Assembly (NCBI GenBank): GCA_035582835.1
Contig: JAYKAV010002927.1
Location: forward strand, 186,001 to 250,000
Direction of reading: 5' to 3'
From: Phoebastria nigripes
Taxonomy: Eukaryota; Chordata; Aves; Procellariiformes; Diomedeidae
DNA: 64,000 nt
The notes beneath the pieces were generated by a model that had not been told where the DNA came from, did no database searches, and saw only the letters and a program-made list of their open reading frames with translations. Position numbers and translations under genes: made by a program. Positions 42,501 through 57,200 of the stretch are shown one piece after another; position 1 is the stretch's first letter, and each line of letters opens with the position of its first letter.

Positions 42501-43697
42501 GCCACAAACAAGAATTCAATTTCTTATGTTTATGAAGCAGTGAGTTAAATGAACAGTTGATTTTGAATTCAAAATTTTTGTTAGGCACATTACTATTTTT
42601 AAAACATGCCTAGGACATTCTACCAACTACTACATCTTTCATTAGACATAAAATTCACAGATACTGAAATAAGACAAAACAAGTACTCTCCAAGAAAGGA
42701 TTGAGTCAATTTGTTCATAGAAACCTGCAGGACTGCTCACTACAACAAAGTAGTTTTTAGTAGTTACATAGATTCACAATTTAGAGCACTATCTCAAAAT
42801 CCTAAGGTGACACCATAAAACTAGTTGCTAAATTTGTTTTGCATTCTACCTACAGAGTCAAAACTCTACTTCCACCCTCAATTAACTTTACTGTTACTGT
42901 AAGAAGAGGCCTACTGTGGATATATGTGGAAGAACCCATTGTAAAATGTAAAATTAAATGAAATCTGTTTTGAAATTCAGCATTATGGCTTTTAACAAAA
43001 CAGCAAACCTAGACTAAATTAGTGAAAGTGAGTATGACAGCTGAAACGACAGAGCTTCCAAGAGGGCTAAGCATTATTAAAGTTTTTTCTTATTATGCTC
43101 TCAGGCACAATCTGATTAGTTCCAACAGCTGCCCAGCAGGAAAAGCCAACCAATGATTCCACAGCAATACGCATATTATCGTATCTCTCTTGTTTTCAGT
43201 GATTTCAGAGCCAGGTAGCACACAGCACTATAGCATGAGCTTGTATCTTTTGATTTATAGTGATATGGAATATTTTAAATGCAAACCATGTCAGAAATTC
43301 CCAATCATCACAATGTAAGTTACTACCTTAAAACCTCTTCCGATGGATAAACTTGTTCCACCCACTAGTATACAAAGAAAAAAAAACAAAAAATATGAGG
43401 GGAAAAAAAAAATNCGCTGTGCATAACTGTCAAATTAGTCAGGTCTTTGTTAGAGGCAATGAGTAACAAAAAGTAATTTTCGTTGTTACCTTGCTCATGA
43501 AACTCAGTAGCCTGTAGCATATGCTATGCTGTGACAAAGATGTAGTTGAACTTCAAACCAATATCCAAAATAGTTTCTGAAAGACTGCACTCCTGTTTAT
43601 AAGAACTCTTCTAACATTATCTGAACATTACAACAGCAATGAGGAGACTGGTGGTTTTACCGTTTCTTCTAGCCCTATGAATGTTAGATACGATTTC

Positions 43698-43717
43698 TGC
43701 GCGCGCGCACACACACA
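43698..43717. repeat. Alternating purine-pyrimidine tract (CG)n(CA)n
   Basis: A 20-bp strictly alternating run, TGCGCGCGCGCACACACACA, is followed by further CA-rich sequence to about 43731. Such tracts can adopt Z-DNA. Five CpGs in a row are unusual in this CpG-poor intron. Confidence 0.9.
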
Positions 43718-44629
43718 ACACCAACACACACATTACTTGTTGTGAAAGGTTTCAAGCCTGGGAGTGAGATTTTCAACCAAATGGAACACTGAATTACACA
43801 CTCATACATCAAATAATTTTAAAGTTATTATCAAAGCTAATCATTAATATGGAAGTATCTAAAACGCCCAGGTTTTAATTCCACAAAGGTAAATTCACTT
43901 CTTAAAGAGCCTTGAGTGTTCTAACATTGGAAAACTTAGGAGAAAATCTTATTCCTTGCATAGTACAAAGTTTTCTGCCACTGGGTAGCAGAATAAATTC
44001 TGCTTATATCTCTGGCCTTTACTTCTCGTCTTAGCTCAAACATACATACATTTCAAATATTAACCAAATAATTTTATTTCTACTTAACCTAATACAACGG
44101 GCAAGCTTATTTGTGAAAAATGTATTTGCACAGTTTCTGATCTCCTCCATTGGCCTATGAAAAACTATATACATTTTTAAGTAAAATAAGAATTTAATTC
44201 CTTCATCACTGTATCCAAAACACATTTCAAATACAGGGCTGTTTTCATAGTATAAGAACTTCACCAGTGGATTGATGTAAACAGAAGCTAAAACAAGTGC
44301 TCGTCGCATGATGTAGTTTCTAAAACTTTGCCCATATTCCGAATGCTCAAATTTTACAATTTACAACTTTTACAAAATAGGTTCAAAACCCAACTGGAGA
44401 AACTGCACGTATGACAAAAATCCAGATAAGAATATCAGAACCACCACTTCTGGACACGAAATCTGTGAGCCTCAAATTGGTGGAAGCTCAGGAATTGCTT
44501 GGAAAATATGCTTGTGCTGTTCTTACAATCTCTCCTAAGTATCTGATATCAAGTGTTAGAGACAGGATACAAGATCAGATGAAACTCGTTTTCATCCAGC
44601 AAGGCCATTCTCAGGTCAAGTCAGTATCA

Positions 44630-44735
44630 TTCACATCACTTAGCTATAAAGAAACTGAGGCACAGAAAGCCGAAGCGACTCATTCATAACTGCTCTGCAG
44701 GCCAGTAACAAAACTGCAATGAGCCAAATCTCACA
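44630..44735 (+). mobile_element. MIR-like SINE relic
   Basis: The sequence AAAGAAACTGAGGCACAGAAAG at about 44648-44669 is close to the MIR core 'gaggaaactgaggcacagagag'. It is followed by a decayed 'cactcattcataactgc...ggccagtaacaaaactgc' resembling the MIR 'tcacacagctagtaagtggcagagc' region. It is short and diverged, but the core is hard to explain by chance. Confidence 0.65.
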
Positions 44736-47700
44736 GTTCAGTGACCCTCAAAGATCACATCATCAGAGTACAGAAAATATGTGTTACAGAAAACAACACA
44801 AAAGCACAAATAATACTGGTTCAGATACCATTACAAAATGAGAACAGGATTTCAAGTCAATTGTACCCTTTTAGAAAACTGCCTAGGCAGTTTGAAAGAA
44901 GACACCACTATTTCTCACTGCTCTAAATAACAAAAAACTTTTATTCAGATTGCTCATTTATTCTCTCCAAAAGTTAGTAGAAAGGATGATGATAAAACTG
45001 ATCTTTTATAGAAGTCATAAACATTGTAAATAATCATCCTGCCATCCATACACCATAGTACTAGAAGAAAGACCATTGGAATGGTTTGTGTCCTTTCTAT
45101 TTTTTTATTCAGCCTCTTTGAACAATTTTTTATGTTTATTTTTCCCTTTATTATGATTGAAATGCACACACTTTTGCCTTCTAGGACCCCACCCTCACAA
45201 GCAACCTTGAAAGCATAAACCACCACAGAAACAAAATAGATTCTATTGCTGCCCATGATGTCTATTGCTGTCATTGTTTAGTACTTAGGAGGAACAACTG
45301 GGCTGGCAGAGATAACTGTTCGGAAACAGAGAAAAGGAAAGACTGAAAAGGCAAAAGTCCAGCTAAGATTCATATGTGAAGGTGTACAGCAAAGGTCATA
45401 AAGTCTTAACACAACACACTTCAAAATCTGTATAATAAAAAAATAAAAACATCAGAAGCAGATATTAAAACACACACTAACAAGTTTTTTTCTTTAACTT
45501 TGTCAAAGGTCCAGTTAGGCATTTAACTTAATTGCCAAGAACTCTGGATGATGCTGGCAGTTGAAGGTTTAAAAAATTATTAGAATGACAATTTTTTACG
45601 AGTAAAAGGCAACTACTGGACTACTTCAGAAGTTAAAAAACCATAAAAATAATGTAAAATCTTACCGAGAACTAGGTAATCTGTAAACTTCAAGAAACTG
45701 ATTCATGTTCTGATATTTTACAAGCATAGCAAGTATCTTGGATATTCATCTTGGATGAATATTTCATTTATGTGAAACAATAAAAGGTGTGCAACACTGA
45801 CGGAAAGCAGGAACGTTCTATCAATCTTTTATGGTCTATCTGTAAGACTGACTTTCAAATTATAGTATTCACACTTTGTGTTGGCTTTCCATACAAAGGT
45901 CAATTCACCAATGGAACATACTAATATATAACTGCCAGAGTACTATTTTTGAGGTTACATAGGAAACAGGGTGGGGAACAAAACAGAAGCTACTACTTTG
46001 TTTATACCTTTAAATGTGTTACAACAAATAGGTTTGAAAAGTCCCTAATGGAAATGAGGATGAAAATTATATGGCTGGGGTTAAAAATGAAGAGGAAAAA
46101 GTAACCTCGAAGTGAAAAGGCCGTAATATCCCATTCTGAAAAGCACAGAGGAACATCCCAACTCAAAAGAAAAAGAAGGAAAAAAACAAAACAAAACAAA
46201 CCAAAAAAACCAACACGCAGAAAATGTCAATTTGCTTGATAAAGCAAAGAGAAAAAATTACAATTATTTGACTTTGGAACATCAGCAATAACCAAAGCAA
46301 TAATACACATCACATTAATAGAGCCAGCAATTATAGCACAATGTGAGAAAAACGTATTTCAATACTGACAGCTGATGACTCAGAATTCATTCCTTTTAGC
46401 AATGTTTCTTTTTGTTTCTTTAAAATTGTCTGAAATGCTCTTTGCTACATGTCCCAGCTTCAAAAGCTCTACAGGACTTCAGTGTTCAGACCAATTATAT
46501 TTCTGGGCTAGGGAATATAAATTACTTTGTAATAAACCTTTCTTTCAGGAATAAAAATAACCATACTAATGCAGTCAAGTGCCACAATCCATGGTTGACA
46601 CTCGATTTAAATGTATTCTTTGATAGCTAAAAGAATATAATTTTGGACTTACCTTTTTCTCCTCCCTGTACTTCCTCTTGAAAGGAAGAAAAATATTACA
46701 TACAGTGTATTTGGGGGAAAACCAGCTAGGATTATTTAAATCTCTATCACTATCATCCAAATCTAAAAGCAAAATTAAAATCAAGAACACATTATTATTG
46801 TAAAAGCTTCTTCAATATTTTAATTGTGTATTTTATGACAACTAAAACCAGGAAAAACTGAAACTACCTCTCCTATTTTCAAAACATATCTTAAAAATTG
46901 GAAATCTTCATCCCTCCCAAAAACAGAGGTCATAGAAAAATGAGTTGGACAAAAGAAAAATGTGAAAGCTTTGTGAATATTATCATTCACCTTTATTTTT
47001 TCTTTTCTTTACTGAACGTTTTGAAAATAGTAGCATTTTGTTGATCGTCTCATAAGCATATGTGAAAAAGACAACTATTCACTAATAACTTGGAATTTTT
47101 AATAATAATAATCGGAATAATTTTAGGATTTGCATGCAGTCTGCTGGAAACATAATTCAAGGTTTCTCATGATAGATATCCAAAATACAAGTAAAATTTG
47201 TATTGCTGCATCCATTACAATAACTAAAAGAAGCAGAAAAATATAATCCTCAAAAAATTATTCTGAAACTAGAATTATTATGGATCCAAAGAACTTTTAC
47301 ATTCCATGCAGCAATACAGAGTACGATAAATTAATTTTCTTCTAGAACTTGCAATAATTATTTTTAATTTAGTCAAAAAAATAATGGTCTTTAAATGTAA
47401 TACGTTTCATGCTTGGATGATGATAGCTCTTGCTGCCTTTAGTAATAAGGTCCTTATTTAGTAATAAACGAGTTTAATGACAAACTTTTTACCTAAGAAA
47501 ATTACCAAAAAAATTAAAAATCCTGTTGGATACATTGGTGATGACTACTATATCAAGCGGAAAACCGAAGTCAGTTTCACTAACATAATTAATAAATAAA
47601 TGGTCTGAAATTCAGAAACCTATGTCAGGTCATTCTTTAAAGATAAAATAGGGGCCAAAGAGAAACATCTTTATTCATAGATACTGACACTGAATATATA

Positions 47701-48239
47701 AAAATAATGTGCCACCACAATGGCAGTAAACTCTCAGGGTATTTTTGAAAAGGCTCCTACCTCTTTCCTTTGTCACATACAAAATATGAAGTCTTTAAAA
47801 TATTGTAGATTTTGAGACAATAGTAAAGATTATGGGTGCAGTATAATTTGTCCTAAGTGCACTGTTAGCAACCTGCCAGAATAAAAGATGTCCCATATAT
47901 AAAATTGCTAAATATATATATAGTCTTAAGCCACAATTTTTTCTTCTACTGTATCCGAGAAAAAGTTCCCAGAAGAGACAATTTGTTAGCACTGCTCTCA
48001 CCTATCAGATTTGGGGAAAGATAACAGTCAGAAACCTGGAGGCCATATTTGGTCCCTAAGTATTCTGGGGGGCCCTGATTTATGCAAAGCAGGTAGGACA
48101 GATGAATTTTCAACAGCACAGGAAAGAGAGACACAAAGAAATCAGGTGACTTATCACATAGTCAAGAACAGGCTTATACACCACTCATTGGATGGCTGCA
48201 AGATCAGTGTGTGTCCTGCTAGCTGTATTTGGTAGCTCC

Positions 48240-48255
48240 AAAAAAAAAAAAAAAA
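48240..48255. repeat. Poly-A homopolymer (A16)
   Basis: An uninterrupted 16-nt A run lies in the first coding intron. Confidence 0.9.
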
Positions 48256-51200
48256 GACGACAAACTGCTATCAATGAAACAGTTATAAATAATACTCCAG
48301 GAACGATGTATTAAGCAGTTAGCTGTTTAAGAACCTACTTGTAAATGCAGTAGGAAAGACAGACAGACGTTTATGAAATGGCAGTTGATGACTGCGCGGG
48401 GATTCCCAGACTTACCGGTGAAAAACACAGTAACCCATCGTGGCACAACATAAATCTGTTACCATTTCAAAACATTGCAAACAACTTATTGTGGTAAAGC
48501 TCCACAATTACAAGTGAGCAAACAACTGCTATCTTTTTGGAACAACACACAGGTTAAGGAAGTATAAAAACAATGGCAAACGGGAACATGTGATGAAATC
48601 CGAGGCCCCTGAAATTTTTGCAAGTTGCCTGAAAATCATCATCAAGTCATGAAAACTTAGCAGAGATCTGCTGAACTCCTCCCTCTTTTCTATCCTTGCA
48701 CTTTTCATTACACTGTAAGGCATCAAGAGCATCTTAATACTTTAGGAAAGCACGCAGTGATGTTGTCCTCATCACTTAAGTACTTCAGTGGCAAATTTGG
48801 CGTTCATTTCTATATACAGTTTCCAAATTTTTTCTGATTATAAAAACTGTGTATATGGGTTAAACAATGATCAGGAGATGCTTTTAAAATTGATAAAAGC
48901 ATTTACTCCTTAAAAGCACTGATAAATTTATTTCATTTCAGATTGTGAAGGTATTGATTTTTCCAAGACTGAATTTCAATTCAGATTGTCATGAGGAAAG
49001 CTAACGATAGCTGTAAAAATTAAAATTTCAATTTAGAATTTTTTACTTACATATATTTTTAAATATAGGCCCCAGGACGAGTGTGAAATAGTTGAGACAG
49101 TGCACATTTCTGCTATCCTAACTCTAATTAATTTTCCAAGTAGTGACATACTTATACCCAAGAAATTTACATGCAACTGTAACAGCAGCATACTCTGCAC
49201 CGATACCCAGTTAAAACTGTTGTCTTCCTGCTTGCATCTTGTACAAAGCCAAACATAGAGAAAGTCAAATCAAATAAAAATAATAGTTTCTTACCCTCTG
49301 AAACTGAGGAGGATTTTATGGCAAGCATAACACAAGGAAGAGTTAAAGACTCAAGAATGCTTCTACTGAAATCAAATGAAGTCTTGATCAAGTGACCAGT
49401 AAAACTCAATCATGGCTTCAGTTTTAACTTTCAGAGATCTTCCTAGAGAATTTTATTGTTTATCTGCACTTACAAAATGTTTAGCCAATAATTTTTCCAA
49501 TTAACTAGTGGAAAAAAATCTCATCTTCAATGACCCTTCAGCACTTTTTGAAATATTTTTGACTGTCTACATTCACATGCTTTATAAACCCTCACAAGTC
49601 TCAAATTCTCTTAAGCCAGACTTACTTTGAGCTTGTAACACTGATTTGTTTCTTTCCTCCATGTAGCTTATAAGATATAGCTATCCCAAACCAAATAAGC
49701 ACATGACAAGAAAAAAACCTGTCATCCAGGTAACCATCACCAGCATCTAAACGTACAGAAAAGGGCAAAAAGAAGTTTTCAGTATACTGTTGCTTACGTG
49801 AAACCTTCAAAGACCTTCAGAAAATTCAGTTAATGAGTGAGCTTACTTTAAAACTTGTAACACACAAATGACATATGGAAAACACTATTTCTGCCATACA
49901 TTTTACACCTGTAGTTAATTCAGATATTGCCAACAATTTTGAAGAAATTCTGGCAACCTGTAAAGATTTTAAAAGTATTCATAAAAAACAAAATTAAGTC
50001 AAGATTGGAAAAGTCACTTGAACATGAAATATGAATTAACTGATTTTGAACATGACATTTAATATTTTTCTATGAATTTTCCTCAGAGGTGCATTACATT
50101 GCTATTGTATAGTAAACATAAAAATTCACCATTCACATGAGGATACTCCAATGTAACTGCTTAAGAATACGACACACTTTTTGTAACTTTGCTTGACATT
50201 GCATATTTGCAGTTCCAATATCATGCATATATGCAAACCAAACTATAATTTTATTGAGATACATGGAGTTTTTGTTACTGCTTTTATTGTGGTTTACTGT
50301 TGAGAGCATTATACATCGTGTAATTGGCGATATCTTTCCATATAAATGAAACTGAAGTTTTTACTCAATGTACTTTGGGAAAATATTAATTTCTAAGTTT
50401 TGTATATATACTTGGTTTCAAGAGGACTATGTAAACAAATCCTTAGTCTATTATGCTCAGAAAGCATCACTACATCTGTGTTAACTAGCATACTGATCTA
50501 TCTGGACATCAGCAAAAGATAATATTCATATAAGATAGATGAAGTGAAGATCTCCATTTGACAGATTTGTGCCTTCCAGCTTGAGTCTATCATCCTTCCC
50601 ACACAGAGACATGCTAAGTTATATATTATTGTTTCATGACAGCTAGTGTGAAAATCGGAGCCTTGAATGCAAAAAGATACACCAGCTTGTCCCTCATCCT
50701 AACTCCCTGAACTTACACCATGCCTGGAAGCAAGACTTTCTCCTCCAGTCTTCAGTCAATCCCCCAAAGGGATGTCAGGATAATGGAACCTGACAGTTTT
50801 ACAGTAATAATGCCATAAACCACCCTAAAGGAGCCTTGTATCAACCAACAAGAAGCAATTGCCTTGACTCTTGGCTCACTACCAGCAGTCAGTAGTAGAG
50901 TTTTATCTACTTAGAGACACTAATTCACAGCTGTAAGAATGCAAATCAGATATTTTCCCCTTTAAAAATCAGACCCAGTGACTTTTTCAAAACAATTTTC
51001 ATAGATGACCACTTGTCTGTCCAGATCTCTCTAGACAAATTACTACTGAGCAATATTTTTATTCTACTACAAAACCTTCTCATAAAGATTATATACTTTG
51101 ATATTTTGGATAGTAAGAAAAATGGGTAAATAGGGAGGGCTTTGTAAGAAGGTGGATGTTGAACTACATCATAAAATAATGAAAATAGTCATAGAAATAT

Positions 51201-54200
51201 GATGCAAAGATAATGTAAAAAGATTTTGAGGTAAGGGAGCTAAGTAAAGTGAAGAGATTTTTTTTTTTTAAATTCCTTATGTTCCTAAAGTTAAGTAATT
51301 GGAAAACAGTGAGAAGCAAATATATTTCACTACGTGTCCAAGGATAATGACAAATGTAAGCAATAAGAATTCTACCTATAAATATTTATAATTTCTCTCT
51401 CCCTCAGGCCACCTTCCAAGTTCTCCTGTAATGACTAATAGAAAATAAGATCAAAATGAAAGTTATTTCTCCCTTTCATACATTTGCAGGGGAGCTTTGC
51501 AGGATGTCACTTAGCACTCACAAGCATCCCTCAAGTTTCTGCATCTCATCTTATAGCTTATTTCAGCTCATGTCATGTTATCCACAAACCCAAAACTACC
51601 TGACCTAGACAAGAGAAATTATGATAGGGAGCCAACTACTTTTCACCTAAACTGAAAGCTGGGTAAACTCCCTATTCTATTCTATTTGAACTACTACTCG
51701 TTACTTCAACATATCTTTTATATCATAAGGAAACTGGTAACAAGAAAATTCTGCACATCTTTGATATCAGAATTTATTTAACATTAAGAACTTTTGCAAT
51801 TTGGAATACTAACAGATTTTTCCTTCTCTTCTCTCAAGAACAACATAAGGGGTTACCTAAATATATCCTGTCCTAAGTCATTTAACGTGTTCTTTAAAGC
51901 ATTTATCAAACGCTTGCTGTGCACACCTAAATCTTTATTGGATAGGGTCACTACAGGTTTCTTTTATGGGAAGGTACTGGGGTAAATAAAAGTTGTGCAG
52001 GGTAAGTTAGGGTAGCATACATGTAAAAACAAGACAGAAATGCACGGGAGGGGGGAGAACTGTTGCATAAAACAAGTTCAGAAACAAAGCTATTATCAGG
52101 CCTAATTGTACCTATCAGACAAAAGCCTGAGTGAAAGGAAAATCATTAACTTCTGAAAATATATTTACTTTTCAAGAACTCATTTCTAGAGTAAAGGACA
52201 CTTACTTATGAAGTTAACTCTAAAACTGTTGTATCAAAGTTACTACTTCACCTGAAACCAACTGATCTCAGGTTTCTGGAACAAAAAGGCTCTTTCCCCA
52301 ATCAGAGCTTCAGAGAATCAGCATGTGAAACTCTACACAACAGTACTAAGGACAATGTTAACTAAACCACATAATTGGCAGGAAGCATTATGTATTTGTG
52401 AATAGTTTTAGACTCTGTGAGGCTCAATCTTTCAAAGAATCGAGCCTTTTTACAAATGCCTGAACTTCCCTATAGCTGAAGACTAACTTTCAAATCTAGG
52501 CCTGTTGTGCAGCACATTACTACTTCATGAGTAGAATAAAACAAACAGAATAAAAAAATCCTAAATTACTAGCAAGGTAGGTGCATCAAGATGTAACAGA
52601 AATCTGCAATGGCACTTAAACCTCTACAAATGTATATTAAAGGAAATAAGTCTTACAAACAACGTCTATTTGTAAAGTTGGCCATCTCAGCAAGTAGTAT
52701 TCATAAGGCTTCAAGGGACTGCTGAAATTCTTGTCACTTCAGACGGTAATTATCCACATCTCAGTGGAAAAGACAAGGAGAGGGAACCACCCATGTGAAA
52801 AAACTGAAGCTATGTTATAACATTAAACAAATACACTGATCTTCTAGCAGTAACAGAGGAAGGGAAAGGTGTTTCAGTTCTCACATATTCCCCACTGCCA
52901 CTGTGGACTTAAGAAAAAAAGTACTCACCATCATTCAAAAGACAGCCTGCCTGTCCTAGAAAACCTCTCTCTTCTAAAGGGCAGCTAAAAGTTACCTTAG
53001 AAAGACAACATGTCCAACTCTCCATATTAATTAAATTACAGGCACTAGATGGTAACCTTAGAGCTTGACTGGAATGCAACTCCAGAGCAAAAAAATTCCT
53101 AAATCTATTTTTGAGCTCCCTAAATATATTACCTTCCCCATCTATATTGGCACATGAAATGGAAAAGATGATGCAGTACTGTTCTGCAAATATACGAAGT
53201 ATAATCCATATGAGCCATTACAATGAAGACAGAAGTTAACCTGTCCTGCAAAGTTATGCTGAATGAAATCCCTATGCTAATTCAATCAAGGGACTGTGAA
53301 GTAAGAAAAACAAGCCACCCCCCCATCCAAGCAGAAACTCAAAATCTCAGCCTAAGCTACATGTCAGTGGGAGGGAAAAAAAAAAAAGGCAAACAAAAAA
53401 ATCAACCCTCAAATGCTTTTTAACATAAATCTTATTGTCACCTTGTATATAAGCACTGTCAGATCTAGGATTTGTTTTTAACAAAACCATTATTTCTCAA
53501 TTTTACATTCAAATACCTAAGTACTACGGTTACCTGGGACATCAATATGCATGTAATTGATTTTTGGTTTAATGTCTGTGAATCTTGAAATATCACTGAC
53601 CAATTAGCCTTTCTCCAGACAAGAAAGTAATACTGAAAAGTTTTTGTTGTTATCTTACCAGGAAGTCAAGAAATTTCCTATCTGAATCATGTATTTTCCT
53701 GAGTATAAGTCTGTAAAATGAAAATTCTTGGGGTCTTGAATAGCCATCTTTTACAATTCAGCCATATGTCCCTTACACAATTACTAGACAGGGTTGCTAA
53801 TAAAAAAGAAATTAGAGAGTGCAAAAATACTTCGGTACTGGCGGGTTACCATAAATTTACAAAGGATTTTTGATAACGGGAGAGTAATGAAGATGGAATT
53901 TACCTAATCTTATTAGTGTCTAACTGCAGTATTCAGTAAGACCTGACAATATTAATAAATGTCAGTTTACATGTAGAAAAAGCTCTATCTTGGCAGTTTT
54001 TTCACAGAAGGCAGATGTTGATAACAACCACCCCAGGCTTTCTGCAACCTATTTAAAAGGCCAATATAACACTTCATTGTCCTCTCATGTTGCTGAAGCC
54101 TACATAGAAGAATCATCCACATTAATTTCAGTATGATTATCTGAGATGCTCCCTCATTCAAACATGGTTTGAGAGTAAAAGAGAGGGTTTGCTGCTTCAG

Positions 54201-57200
54201 CTTCCATTTAATGAAATGAAAGCGTAAAAAAAGGACAGAAATGAGAGGTTCAAGCAGCTGATGCTTGGGACAGTGAAGATGATCTGGTGAACACCTGTGT
54301 TAAGAAAATATAAGTCTGTGTCACTGTGCACTGAGTTTGCAGTGATGTTAACTGTGCTTCCTTCCTTTCTCTCTATGTACTGAACCACTCAGATAGCGTT
54401 GGTGTAACATTAAAACACAAACAGGCCACAGAAAAGTTTTGTTTGTCCTCCTCTAGTGTTAGTGCTTTTGACTATCAAATTTGTATTGCTGCTTACAATA
54501 TGATTATTTACAATGATTTCATTTTCTGATTTAACTACAAATCTAGTCTCATTCTATAATTTTGATTTAACTACCTTCCTAGCTTTCATTTTACATAAAA
54601 CACATCTCCTTCCATTCTCGATTTTTCACCAACAGTGACATTAGTTACTTGATCCAGAACTAGTGTGAGGCTCAGAAATAACCTAGCTGCAAAAGCAGGA
54701 TTGAAATCTGATGAAGATTTGTGATCTCCATCTTCCACGGGCCATGGAATTGATAAACTATCAGAAAGAAGGGGAAAGCTTCTATTGAAAGACATCACAA
54801 GAGATGATTTACAGTAGCAAGAGGTAACTCTCCTCATCAGAGGCAAGACTGACATGTTGTGAGACTGTTTAAGAATCTATTTTGTCAGATTACAGAGGTA
54901 TGAACTGACAGCTACAAAAAGGTTATTATATTATACTAGAAGGAATGCACCAGCTGCTTCTGATGATAAGTAAATACAGGAAAATTACTGTAATAAGTAA
55001 AAGTAATGGAACTATAACAGTAACACCAATCTAATTTCCCCCCAAACTGCGACAGATTAGAGCAACAACCTATTAGCACACAGAATTAGCTCACAGAAGA
55101 AAATGCTCTGCTCCTGTAAAAGCAGAGTTATGCTTTCACGCTAGTCCACTGCTCGCTGGGTATTGCTGCACCTATGCAACATCCAGTGTATATGGTATAC
55201 CTAGTTGACAAAAAATGTTAAGTAAGCAATAAAAAGAAATAAATTTAAAACATGCACTTATACGAATCTTTTTGGAAGTATGAATGTGACTCTTCATTAC
55301 AGTACTCTGAGATGGAATTCTATTCAAAACCTGCTCCGAAACATCTCCCCTTTTTAACACCTAAAAGAACAAAGAAATGCTTCACAATAAAATCTCCACA
55401 GTCAAAGCAGAGGCCTGTGACACCTGTAATTTCTAAGTGTATTAATCAGGTTATACTTAATATTAGCTTCCCTTGAACTCAAATATAAGTGTACTGAAAT
55501 AGCGTAATCAACAACAATATGTAAGTATTTTTAACACTGTGGTGGTATTGCCAGACACAATGCACATTCTACATCAGTACGTAAGCAATGTGAACGCCCT
55601 GAAGAGGTGAACAAAGACCTGTAGGATTAGCAGCCTACCGGGCTTAAACCAGAACATGAAGGATGAATCTACAAACACTAATCAGAAATCGCTGCTTATT
55701 AACATTTCAAATTAAAATTTGCTCTTGCATCCTGCTGTTTTAACATACTACTTCTGTTTATGAATGCCTATCTCTCTTTTTCCCTATCATTCCCAGTTTA
55801 TATTTTAAGTAGTTACCCCAACTGAGATAAAATCATTGTTTTCCCCATCTGGCCATTTCTTTGTCTGAACTACTTCACTACCTGTCCTAGTTGCCCCTTC
55901 TATCACCTCCTACTATTGAGTGTTATGCCATCTTTCTGTCCAATCTAGACTTGGAGCTATTTCTCATTCTAAATGCTTTTTGTTTTATTTTTAAATCATA
56001 TCTAATTAAGTTCTCCCTCCCTAGCCCTGTTCACAGTAAACACTGTCTACCATTTGCCATTTGAACCTTTCGTGTCATTCTACCCACGATCAGCTTCAGG
56101 CATCTCAGCAGAGAAACACGATCTTTTATAATGCTATGCACAACAATTTCTTTGGGTAACAGCAAGATGCCTTGCATGGTTGTTTCCTGGAAATCCTCTT
56201 TTCGAGGGGGGCGGGGAAACACAGAACTTCATGTAATGTTAAAGCATCACTACTTTTAAATAATTCCATATTTGTAAACTTCTACCAGAGCAACTCTTGG
56301 TCAATTACTAGCGCTATTTCATTGGCTGGGTGGGAGATATTTCTTTGCAAATTGTTGCAACTCATTTTCTAAATAAGGAAACAATAAGTACAACTAAAAA
56401 GCTATCCAAAAGACATGTTCGGATCTTCCTTTAAAAAAGAAAAATTAAAAACACTGTTTTCCTTAGAACGTCTCCTAGAACTTGTCCTCCACATAACTCC
56501 TAAGTAAGTTTTTCAAGAAGAAATGCAGAGGATACGTAAAACTGTTGTCTTTTTAGAGTTCATGCATTTCAGACAGTGTATAGTTGAATCACAGACACCT
56601 GGAAAGTTTTGAAGTTGCAGTACCATGAATCAGTTACATATAAATAAGTTATTTTCTACTGAGGTACATTTTGAAAAAATACAGGCAGGCAAAAAATACC
56701 TGAATGTTAATTTATGTGGTAGTTAAAGTGCTCTCTTGTATTTAATATATGAAATCCTGTGTTACGAAACTTCCAAGTAATGCTGAACCCAAAATACAAG
56801 AATACCTTTTTTACGATGTTTTGTTTTCTTCTATTTTAAAAGGATTTTTAGAATGAGCCAGGAGATTAAGACAACATGAAAGTCTGTCATATAGTTAAAA
56901 GACTTTATCATTAATTATCTACTTCGCAAAAGAAACCGAATACAACAATTATACGCAACCTCCTTCCCAGGCTTTGAGAGGGTCGGTAAGGTAAGTGTAA
57001 CAAAGTGAGGAAATATTGTGACACATGAAAGTTACCTTCCCAATGAGATACAGAGTTGCTGAAAATGTGTTACAGACCTATAAACTATTCAGCTGAATTT
57101 GTAGTGCAAAGTTTATTCTTTTTTAGAAATTGTTATGGCAAAAATCTCTTTATCTTCTGGCAAAATAGGCCTAGCTTCACACAGACAATAAGCACATTTT

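Noticed and set aside
44954..45274. 106-codon minus-strand ORF, same strand as the gene
   Set aside because: Does not resemble any protocadherin segment; composition looks random and no paired splice sites were seen.
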